From Pseudarthrobacter sp. SSS035 (GTDB lineage: Bacteria > Actinomycetota > Actinomycetes > Actinomycetales > Micrococcaceae): DNA of 64,000 nucleotides. Position numbers and translations under genes: made by a program. Location: the NCBI RefSeq assembly GCF_023273875.1, contig NZ_CP096882.1, positions 4,588,001 to 4,652,000 of the forward strand, in the 5' to 3' direction. The first letter of the stretch is position 1, and each line of letters starts with the position of its first letter. Under the pieces are notes generated by a model that made no database searches, was not told the DNA's origin, and was given only the letters and a program-made list of their open reading frames with translations. Positions 41,640 through 49,300 of the stretch are shown here, in pieces.

Positions 41640-42728
41640 TCACCTCTTTCCGGTTCCCCATCGCAATGCGACGCGATCGTTCGCCACGGCCCATGCGGCT
41701 TCCACATGATTGTCGTGGACGTGAATATAGCGGGTGGTGGTAGAAAGCCATTCATGCCCGAGCAGATCCTGGATGGCCTTCAGGTCCATTCCACGCTCAT
41801 ACATCGACGAGGCACAGAAATGGCGCATCCCATGGGGCGTAAGCCGGCCGGACCAATCCGGCAGCCACAGGTTCACCGCCCTGGCGAAACCGGACCTCAG
41901 CGCGTCATCCCCGGCCCGGCCGTTGCGCCCGAGCTCAGCATCCCGCCGCTCGCTCGGCAACAGTGGCGCATCGGGATCCACCCAATCGTCGCCGAATTGA
42001 TGACGCACGTCGGAGAGCCACCAGTTCAGCAAACTGTCGACGCCGTTGATCGCCGACACCATCCTCGTCTTCGGCCCGCGACCCCTGCTGCCTTTCCCAA
42101 AACGAACATGCAGCTTGCCCCGCTCGCCCAGATCCGGCCGCCAATCGCGGATATCAAGCATGACCGTTTCGCTGATCCTCAGCCCAACCCGGCGCCACAG
42201 CGACGCAGCGAGATAGTCCCTGGCCGCTGGCAGGTACTTGCGTGAATCGGGCAACGCTTCACGCCAGCCTGAGAACAACGCCTCAACCTCGTTTCCGGAG
42301 GGAGGGACCCGGATCATGCCGCCGTAGTCCGCCTTCGCAGGCCGATTGAATTCGTCAACAGGTTGAGTCACCACATGACCGGTGAGCTTATGGATTTCAC
42401 CTTGGTAGCGGCTCGTCAGGAAATCGAAGAAGCGCGCGAGGGTACCGGCTTTGCCATGCACGGTGCTGTTGGCAAGTCCCCGTACTTTCCGCTCCCGGTT
42501 CAGGAACCCGTCGACGTCCTCCGGCCGAGCAGTCCACACGTAGTTGCCGAGGAAATGCAGGAACGCAAAGATCACAGAGCGTTCCTGCGCGATATGGTCG
42601 TCCGTGATGCCCGAAGCCGCCGCTGCCAGCGCGAACTGGTCCACGAACTCCTGCTCGAGATCGTCCAACTCCTGCGGCGACAAGGAACGCCTGGTCGCGG
42701 CCGGGCGAACAACCGCCAGCTTAACCAC
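41640..42728 (-). CDS. Tyrosine recombinase (integrase)
   Basis: 362 residues. The SAM-like core-binding domain covers about residues 40-125 (TDDHIAQERSVIFAFLHFLG, TVHGKAGTLARFFDFLTSRY). In the catalytic domain box I Arg is in LWRRVGLRISETVMLDIRDW, the Lys region is GKGSRGRGPKTR, H-x-x-R is LTPHGMRHFCASSMYERGMD and the nucleophile Tyr is in LLGHEWLSTTTRYIHVHDNH. All catalytic residues are present. It heads the XRE/zinc-finger recombinase operon and probably drives movement of the module or island. The start region is preceded by a TCAGGA-A-TCCTGA palindrome. Confidence 0.88.
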   Translation of the reverse strand: MVKLAVVRPAATRRSLSPQELDDLEQEFVDQFALAAAASGITDDHIAQERSVIFAFLHFLGNYVWTARPEDVDGFLNRERKVRGLANSTVHGKAGTLARFFDFLTSRYQGEIHKLTGHVVTQPVDEFNRPAKADYGGMIRVPPSGNEVEALFSGWREALPDSRKYLPAARDYLAASLWRRVGLRISETVMLDIRDWRPDLGERGKLHVRFGKGSRGRGPKTRMVSAINGVDSLLNWWLSDVRHQFGDDWVDPDAPLLPSERRDAELGRNGRAGDDALRSGFARAVNLWLPDWSGRLTPHGMRHFCASSMYERGMDLKAIQDLLGHEWLSTTTRYIHVHDNHVEAAWAVANDRVALRWGTGKR

Positions 42729-42790
42729 AGGTGCCTCACTTCGGCAGGAATGAAAGATTGTCAGGAAACAACTATATACGTCAGGAATCC

Positions 42791-42803
42791 TGAAGGAACT
42801 TCA
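42791..42803. promoter_or_regulatory. Palindrome upstream of recombinase operon
   Basis: TCAGGAATCCTGA, a perfect 6+1+6 palindrome about 60 bases before the recombinase start, near a TATATA stretch. It is a candidate operator for the XRE protein or a recombination site. Confidence 0.4.
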
Positions 42804-42892
42804 TTACGTCGCAATTTCGCGAGAAAGGCCTCAGCTCAAGGCTTGAGGCCCCGCCTAGCAGGGCAGGACTAAACGAACCCACGACAGTTGCG

Positions 42893-43351
42893 ACATCGGG
42901 ATCCGCGGTGGCAAACTTCACCGTCGCCTCTACACCCCGGACCTTTGACCGTCAAAGCAACGAATGGAAGGACGGCGAGACACTGTTTCTCCGCGCAGCT
43001 GTCTGGCGCGAAGCTGCCGAGAACGTGGCCGAGTCCCTGACGAAGGGCATGCGCGTCATCGTCTCGGGCCGGCTCAAGAGCAGGTCCTATGAGACTAAGG
43101 AAGGCGAGAAGCGCACAGTCATCGAACTCGAAGTGGACGAAATCGGCCCCTCCCTCCGATACGCCAACGCGAAGATAAACCGAACCCAACGCAGTGCCCA
43201 GGGCGGACAAGGCGCCGGCGGTTTCGGCAACCAGGGCAACGCCGGGCAGGGTGGTCAATCCGCCCCGCAGGAAGACCCCTGGGCCACGCCACAGACCAGC
43301 AGCAACGCTGGCGGCTGGGGCAACGGCCCCGACTCTGAACCCCCATTCTAG
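42893..43351 (+). pseudogene. ssb: Second ssb, N-terminally truncated
   Basis: It matches the first SSB from VANFTVASTPRTFDRQSNEW onward (TLFLRAAVWREAAENVAESL, TKGMRVIVSGRLKSRSYETK) and ends in SEPPF, an intact acidic tip. The first 30 residues of the OB fold (the ITVIGNLTNDPEL part) are missing, and upstream codons read ATSGSA. A GTG at 42908 could start a 147-residue protein, but strand 1 of the fold would be absent. The breakpoint at about 42890 coincides with the edge of the recombinase-bearing island. Confidence 0.75.
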
Positions 43352-43360
43352 AGCTTGAAT

Positions 43361-43399
43361 AGTAGTAGTCGGAGTAGTATCGTTACTACTCCTACTACT
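43361..43399 (+). promoter_or_regulatory. AGTAGTA inverted repeat, KfrA operator
   Basis: AGTAGTAGTCGGAGTAGTA (43361-43379) opposes TTACTACTCCTACTACT (43383-43399). KfrA-type proteins bind such repeats in their own promoters; binding here is inferred. Confidence 0.55.
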
Positions 43400-43416
43400 C
43401 TTTGGGAGAAGACGCC

Positions 43417-44022
43417 ATGACGTCGAGTGTGAAAGACCGCGTGTTTGCCGCCGCCGAGCAGATCAGCGCCGAGCGCCGCCCGACCGTCTCCACGGTCCGT
43501 GCCGCAGCCAGCGTCAGCAACGCGGACGCCACCCGCTACCTGAAGGAATGGTCGGAGGAGAAGCTCGCCGCCGGCGGACAGGTCGCCGCGACACCGCCGG
43601 CCCTGCTCGAACAAGCGAGCCGGCTCGCCGCTGCCTGCTGGGCCGAGGCCTCCACCCAGGCGGCCGAACGGCACACCGCCGTCGAAGCGGTTTGGGCGCA
43701 GGAACGCAAAGACAAAGACCTGGAAATCGCCGAGCTCGTGGCGGACCTGGACAAGGCAGCCGCAGAGAGAGAAGCCGCGACCGCCGACTTTCAGGCCCGC
43801 GTCACCGCCTTGGAGTCCAAGGCGCAGGCGCTGGGGCAGCAGCTGGCCGCCCTGGGTGCCGAACTGGAGGCCTCACGCGCAGCAGAACGCGCTGCCGCCG
43901 GGGCGGCAGCGGAGGCGGAGAAGAAGCTCGCTAGCGCCGAGGCACGCAGCACCACCCTGGAGAAGGTACACAACGCCTTGCTGCAGCGCGTCGCCCCCGA
44001 GACGAAGGCCCCCGGTGCCTAA
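43417..44022 (+). CDS. KfrA-like DNA-binding coiled-coil protein
   Basis: 201 residues from ATG 43417, with GGGAGAA upstream. The N-terminal KfrA_N DNA-binding domain is SSVKDRVFAAAEQISAERRP then VSTVRAAASVSNADATRYLK. Residues 75-190 are a long alanine-rich coiled coil (ELVADLDKAAAEREAATADF, ESKAQALGQQLAALGAELEA). KfrA proteins help plasmid maintenance and partition as autoregulated, filament-like binders. The end overlaps the RHH gene by 8 bases, so the two are probably functionally linked. Confidence 0.85.
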   Translation: MTSSVKDRVFAAAEQISAERRPTVSTVRAAASVSNADATRYLKEWSEEKLAAGGQVAATPPALLEQASRLAAACWAEASTQAAERHTAVEAVWAQERKDKDLEIAELVADLDKAAAEREAATADFQARVTALESKAQALGQQLAALGAELEASRAAERAAAGAAAEAEKKLASAEARSTTLEKVHNALLQRVAPETKAPGA

Positions 44023-44275
44023 GAAGAACAAATCGTTCTCGCCGTACTTCACCGAAGCGGACGCAGACCAGGTCAGGGCCGCCGTCCAGGAAGCCGGCCA
44101 CCTCGAGGGGTACGCGTCCATCACCGACCTGATCGAGGCGGCGACGCTGCGGGAAGTGAAGCGGCTGCAGCGCAAATACAACGGCGGCAAAAAATGGCCG
44201 GGGGTACCCGCGGGCGAACTCCGCCCGGGCCGGCGCACCCGCGAAGAAATCCGACACCGGAACGAGGAAAAGTAA
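44015..44275 (+). CDS. Ribbon-helix-helix centromere-binding protein, second copy
   Basis: 86 residues from GTG 44015. It reads PKKNKSFSPYFTEADADQVR, LEGYASITDLIEAATLREVK, RLQRKYNGGKKWPGVPAGEL and RPGRRTREEIRHR. It is clearly homologous to the protein at 35479-35784 along its whole length. The RHH core binds iterons in the Leifsonia pCXC100 ParB model. Placement directly behind kfrA suggests a maintenance module without an evident ATPase. Confidence 0.7.
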   Translation: MPKKNKSFSPYFTEADADQVRAAVQEAGHLEGYASITDLIEAATLREVKRLQRKYNGGKKWPGVPAGELRPGRRTREEIRHRNEEK

Positions 44276-44277
44276 GC

Positions 44278-44571
44278 ATGCCGAAAGGTAGTAAGGACAT
44301 CGAAGCGATGCCAGCGCCGGAACCGCAAAAACCAAGGTTCGCGCACCTGCTGACTCTGTCCCAGGTCAAGGACATCCTGAACGTGGGCATGCCAACGATC
44401 TACGCCCTGCTCTCGTCGGGGGAGCTGCGCGGCCTGCAGCTCGGCGGCCGCCGCATGTGGCGCGTCAGCGAAGACGACCTCGCGGACTACCTGGAACGCT
44501 GCTATCAGGAGACGCAGGAGCGCATCGCCGCCGGCAATGTGGAAGTACCCACGGGACAGGACGACGGCTAA
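44278..44571 (+). CDS. Excisionase-like HTH_17 protein
   Basis: 97 residues from ATG 44278, two bases after the RHH stop. Winged-helix MerR/excisionase fold: HLLTLSQVKDILNVGMPTIY, ALLSSGELRGLQLGGRRMWR and VSEDDLADYLERCYQETQER, the standard helix-turn-helix plus arm. These proteins are DNA-bending factors or replication/partition accessory proteins on plasmids. It is in the kfrA operon. Confidence 0.85.
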   Translation: MPKGSKDIEAMPAPEPQKPRFAHLLTLSQVKDILNVGMPTIYALLSSGELRGLQLGGRRMWRVSEDDLADYLERCYQETQERIAAGNVEVPTGQDDG

Positions 44572-44657
44572 TGGGAGTAAACGCCGTACCCGAAGGATTC
44601 AGCGCAGCGAGCCCATATGAGATTCCTGCGGAGGTGCCTGGACCATGTTCATCTTGA
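44571..44657 (+). CDS. Very small ORF, 28 residues
   Basis: It starts in the stop of the excisionase-like gene (TAATG). It reads GVNAVPEGFSAASPYEIPAE before a stop inside the next gene. It may be a translational-coupling relay and not a functional peptide. Confidence 0.3.
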   Translation: MGVNAVPEGFSAASPYEIPAEVPGPCSS

Positions 44658-44902
44658 TCTTTCTGGCAGCTTTCGCAGCTGTGGCCCTGGTGGGCTGGAT
44701 CATCTACGCGCTCACCCATCCGGTCCTGGCCGGGCAGGGCATCCTGATTTTTCTGTGCAAGGCAGCCGGCGTGATCGCCCTGCTGTCAGCGCTCGGTTTC
44801 TGGATCGGCCAGGGCTTCGCCCAGGCCATCCCCGGATTCCTGTTCATGGCAGGATTCTTCTTTGCAGCCAACAAGCTCGAACTGCGCTGGCGCAGCTGGT
44901 GA
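44645..44902 (+). CDS. Small integral membrane protein, 85 residues
   Basis: Three hydrophobic segments: MFILIFLAAFAAVALVGWII, IFLCKAAGVIALLSALGFWI and IPGFLFMAGFFFAANKL, then a basic end (LRWRSW). GGAGG lies ten bases upstream. Small membrane proteins like this occur in conjugation modules (for example VirB2/TrbC-like or entry-exclusion proteins), but no diagnostic motif is present. Confidence 0.6.
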   Translation: MFILIFLAAFAAVALVGWIIYALTHPVLAGQGILIFLCKAAGVIALLSALGFWIGQGFAQAIPGFLFMAGFFFAANKLELRWRSW

Positions 44903-44909
44903 CCAGGCG

Positions 44910-45391
44910 ATGAGTCCCGCCCCGGCAGAACGGTTCTGGGCGAAGGTCAGTAAGGGCCCGCGGCCGAATGACTGCTGGCTGTTCACCGGGGCGGTCTCTG
45001 ATGACGGGTACGGCCCGCTTTACCCTGAACGCTGATGGACGCACCCAGGCGGTACGTCCTCACCGCTTCGCGTTCCATCTGGTGCACGGCGTTTCCCTGG
45101 ATTCCTTTGGGGACCTGATGCACCGGTGTGACGTGCCTCTGCGTCCGGGCGACGACCGGCGCGGACTCGGATCTGGGTCCCGGAACGAATCGGGAGAACA
45201 TGGCTGACCGTCTCGCCAAAGGCAGGGACTCCAACGGATCGATGTTCCGCTGGCGCGGACTTTCCCGCGCACTCTTCGCTGACCGGTCCCGTATGCTGCG
45301 CGATGAGGCCCGGGCCCACGGCCGGGACCGCGAGGACCGCATCCGCGCCCTGCTTACCGGGGCGGACCCCGACGCCCCCACACTCTTCTAG
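44910..45391 (+). pseudogene. HNH endonuclease gene with two frameshifts
   Basis: The coding sequence runs through three frames. ATG 44910 reads SPAPAERFWAKVSKGPRPND and CWLFTGAVSDDGYG. An extra C near 45016 then moves it to FTLNADGRTQAVRPHRFAFH and GDLMHRCDVPL. A second shift near 45138 leads to GPGTNRENMADRLAKGRDSN and a helical end with APTLF. The order CW.F.GA..DDGYG, HR.A, HRCD, NRENM is that of HNH_3 nucleases. The catalytic HRCDVPLC region is broken by the second shift. Confidence 0.7.
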
Positions 45392-45411
45392 AACGTTGCA
45401 CCCAAGACGCA

Positions 45412-45443
45412 GATGGTCCCCGGCAGGGCTGCCGGGGACCATC
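45412..45443. terminator. Bidirectional terminator
   Basis: GATGGTCCCCGGCA-GGGC-TGCCGGGGACCATC, a perfect 14-bp stem with a further AAGACGCA/TGCGTGTCTT outer pairing. It separates convergent genes. Confidence 0.8.
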
Positions 45444-45464
45444 GTTGCGTGTCTTGGTTCGGGC

Positions 45465-45875
45465 TTAGGCCGCCTGCGCCGCGGCGGGCGCCTCCTCGTC
45501 CTGGTCACCGTCGGCAGTAACGGGCGTGGCCTCGCTGCGCTCGGCCGCGTCGAGGTCCAGCAACTTCTTCAGTTCCGCGCCGGAGATACCCAGGCGGGCG
45601 GCAACGGCTGACTTCGGTTCGCCGGCAGCAACCATCGCTGCCACCGTGCCGGCGGCGCTGCGTGTTGCCGCTGCGGCGTCTTCCTCGGCCTTGGCCAGGA
45701 TCGCGTCAGCCTTTGCCTGGGCATCGGCGCGTACCTGGTCGGCCTGTTCCTGCTGTTCGAAGAAATCGGCAGCAAGGTCGATCAGTTTTTCGTGGCGGGC
45801 GGTCAGCTCCTGAGCTTTCGCCCGTGCCTTCTCGCGTGCGGCCAACTGCTGTGCGGACTTCCGTGGTGCTGCCAT
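45465..45875 (-). CDS. Probable relaxosome accessory protein (MobC-like role)
   Basis: 136 residues from ATG 45875, with GGGGAGGG upstream. It has a charged coiled-coil N-terminal half (SAQQLAAREKARAKAQELTA, ADQVRADAQAKADAILAKAE), then an HTH-like segment, TVAAMVAAGEPKSAVAARLG followed by ISGAELKKLLDLD, and an acidic tail. It is transcribed divergently from the relaxase across the putative oriT, the place where plasmids encode DNA-binding accessory proteins. The function is inferred from position and fold only. Confidence 0.55.
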   Translation of the reverse strand: MAAPRKSAQQLAAREKARAKAQELTARHEKLIDLAADFFEQQEQADQVRADAQAKADAILAKAEEDAAAATRSAAGTVAAMVAAGEPKSAVAARLGISGAELKKLLDLDAAERSEATPVTADGDQDEEAPAAAQAA

Positions 45876-45909
45876 GTTTGTGGGTCCCTCCCCTTGGGTT
45901 TTCATGGGA

Positions 45910-46340
45910 CAGACCTAACGGCTAGCGCCGTGACTGGACCATGGCCGGCGTGGCCGCCGGATCGGTCCTCTCTCTCGCTCGGCCTGGTCGTCAGCGGTTT
46001 GTCCACTCGTGACCAAACCTACAGGAACGGACCTCGCGATGCTCGGGCTGGCTGTGGATCGGGTTCCCCACACCTGGACAGCTCCGAGAGAAGTCAGGTC
46101 TCTGCCCTGCCCACCTGTGGACAACCCGATCCGTGGCGGTTCAACACAATCGAACGCACCGTGGATAACGAAAAGCGTGTTACCCACCGCCCATTCTCAT
46201 GTGCAGAACCGCATCAAAGACTTGATGGCCACAACAGAGCGCGATTGCCTTCAGATTTTCTCCCCTGTCGAAAGGCAACCACACGCTGAATCTGTCACAC
46301 CTCATGCATCATCGACGAGTGAGGTCCCTTGGCCGGTAGG
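45910..46340. other. oriT: Putative origin of transfer (oriT) region
   Basis: About 430 bases without genes between a divergent accessory gene and the relaxase gene. It contains inverted repeats: GGATCGGGTT (46056-46065) with AACCCGATCC (46123-46132), and GTGGATAACG (46161-46170) with CGTGTTACCCAC (46176-46187), the latter close to the relaxase start. MOB-F relaxases bind such a hairpin next to nic. The nic site itself cannot be named from sequence. Confidence 0.5.
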
Positions 46341-46348
46341 CTGGGGCG

Positions 46349-49300
46349 ATGATGACCGTGCACAAGCTCAGTGCCGGCGACGGATATACGTACTACACCC
46401 GTGAAGTCGCCAGTGGTGATGAGCTGCGCACGAAGGACCGTGCACTGGGGGACTACTACACCGTGGACGGCAACCCGCCGGGCCAATGGGGCGGCGGCGG
46501 CGCCGCACTCCTGGGCGTCACCGGCGAAGTCACTGAGGACCAGATGGCGGCCCTGTTCGGTGAAGGTCTGCACCCTGACGCCGCTGCAATGCTGGCAGCT
46601 GACCCGTCCGCGAAGGTCGCCCTGGGCCAGCGGTACCGCAAGCCAACGCAGAAGGACAACGAGCTCCAGGCACGGATCAACACCGCGACCGGTGACTACC
46701 AGCGGATGAACCACCGGGAACCTGACGCGGATAACCGGCGCCTGATCCGCACCAAGGAAGGCGCCCAATACTTCCGCGAGCTCAACGGCCGCAACCCTTC
46801 CGATAAGGAAGAACTGGGCAGGTTCATCACCGCCCAGACCAAGCCCGCGTCCCAGACCGTCGCGGGTTATGACCTGGTGTTCGCGCCGGCCAAATCCGTT
46901 TCCCTGTTATGGGCTGTCGGCGGGGCGGACGCACGCAAGCAGATCGAAGCCGCCCACCACGAAGCCATCGAAGAGACGATGGCCTTCCTCGAAAAGGAAG
47001 CCACGTTCACCCGGCGCGGGCGCAACGGCGTCCGCCAGGAAGACGTGGAAGGCGGACTCGTCTACACCACCTTCCGGCACTACGACTCCCGCAGCGGGGA
47101 CCCTCAGCTGCACGATCACGTCGTGGTCTCGAACAAGGTCATGGGCGCTGACGGGAAGTGGTCAAGCCTCGACGGACGCCTGTTGTACCAGTTCAACGTC
47201 GCCGCGTCCGAGCACTACAACCGGACCGTCATGGAGAAGGTCTGCACCCGCCTGGGCGTTGGAATGACCGAACGCAAAGTCTCCGGGGACCGGCCCGTGA
47301 TCGAGATCGCCGGGGTGAACCTCGCCGCCATTGAAGCCGGTTCCTCCCGCTCCGGGGATATAAAACCGGTCCTGGATAAGCTGGTGCAGCAGTTCACCGA
47401 GGACCACGGTTATGGCCCCAACACCAAGGCGATGATCGCCCTCGCGCAGCGGGCCACCCTCGACACGAGGCCCGAGAAGAAGGCCGCCCGCAGGCTCTCT
47501 GACCTGGTGACCGAGTGGACCGAAGAGTTCTCCCAGGTCCCCGGCATGGTCGTCGGCCCCGCCGCGATCGCCAAGGCCCAGGCGCACCGGCACGACGCGC
47601 GCGACGCCGCCGAGCGCGAAGGTAAACAGCTCGTGACCCACGCCGATGAGGTAGACCCGGCCATCGAAGCCGCCGGTGTCATCCGTACCCTGGAGCGCAG
47701 CCGCGGCGTGTGGGGAGAGCACCACATCGACGCCGAAACGCGCCGCCGCCTGGGGTCCAAGTTCGGTGAACTGCCCATCCCCAAGAACCTCATCGAACAG
47801 GTCAAGGCCCGCGCCATCGACCAGTTCTCCCTCCGTATCACCGCGACCAACCCGGCCTCAGAAATTGAGGCCCTGCGGCTGCGGAACGGTGCCAGCCGGT
47901 ACGGGAAAGTCCACTCCACCCTCTACACCTCCTCCGGTGTCCTGCACAGTGAAGACCGGCTCCTGACAGCCGCCCAGCGCACCGTTATCCCTGCCGCGAC
48001 CCGGGATGCGTTTGAGCTTGCCTTGGCCACCCAGGACAAAGAATTCGATGCCGGGCAGCTTCGCATGGCCGGTGAGTTCGCGTGCAGTGACAAGCTCCTG
48101 GTGGTCGGTGTCGGCCCCGCCGGTGCCGGCAAGACCACGGCCTTGAAGCTCGCCGCTGACACGGTGAGGGTAGCCGGCGGCAAGGTGATCGGCCTTGCCC
48201 CCACTGCCGCTGCAGCAGCAGTCATGGGCAAGGAACTGGGAGCCAACGCGACCACCATTGACTCCTTTGTTCTCGGCCATAAGACCCATAACCCCAACAG
48301 GGTGGCCCTGGCACCCGGGGACGTGATCTTCCTCGATGAAGCCGGCATGGTCGGCACAGAGCTGTTCGCCGCCGTCGTCACGGTCGCGGAACAGCACGGT
48401 GCTGTGGTCCGTGCCCTGGGGGACGATAACCAGCTCTCCGCTGTCGGTTCCGGCGGCGCACTGCGGTACTTGAAGAACACCGTCGGCGCTGTGCACCTGG
48501 AGGACCTGCACCGCTTCCGGAACGCTGACGGCACCCCCAACCACGCCGAAGCCGCAGCCACCCTGGCGCTGCGCGAACCTCCCGCCGTTGGCGAAGATGA
48601 CCCATGGGCCTTCTACCGCCAGAACCGCCGCGTCGTCGGCGGGGACACCGAAACAATGACCTCCCACGTCTACACCGCCTGGGAGAAAGACACCGCCGCC
48701 GGTAAGCATTCGGTGATGATGGCCTTCGACAACACCACAGTGACCGAACTCAACGCACGCGCCCAGGCCTACCGGCTCGGCACCGGTGCCCTGGCCGACG
48801 GCCCGGCCGCAACGCTGCGGGACGGCCTCGCCGCCCGCGCCGGCGACGTCATCGTCACCCGACAGAACAACCGCCGGCTGGCCCTGAACCGTGGCAAGGA
48901 CTTCGTGAAGAACAACGACGTCTGGACCGTGACCGAGATCCACGCCGACGGGTCCCTGACAGCCAAGCACCAGGGCCACGCCGGCACGATCACCCTGCCC
49001 GCACAGTACGTGCGGGAGAACACGATGCTCGGCTACGCCGCCACCATCCACCGCACCCAGGGTCTCACGTGCGACACCACCCACGCACTGATCGGCTCCG
49101 GCCTCTCCCGCTCCCTGGCCTACGTCGCCGCGTCCCGTGGACGGGAATCGAACCACCTTTACGGCGTGGTCCAGGAAGGCGAAACCCTGGCCGACGTGCT
49201 GCGGTCCGTGGCGGGAAACCACGACGGGAACCTCACCGCACACGAGCAGATCGACGCTGCCCGCGCAGCCGCACGGGCACTGCCGGACATGGTCAACGTC

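Noticed and set aside
40806..42245. A 479-codon plus-strand frame opposite the recombinase module
   Set aside because: Antisense to the catalytic boxes of the tyrosine recombinase and to the zinc fingers.
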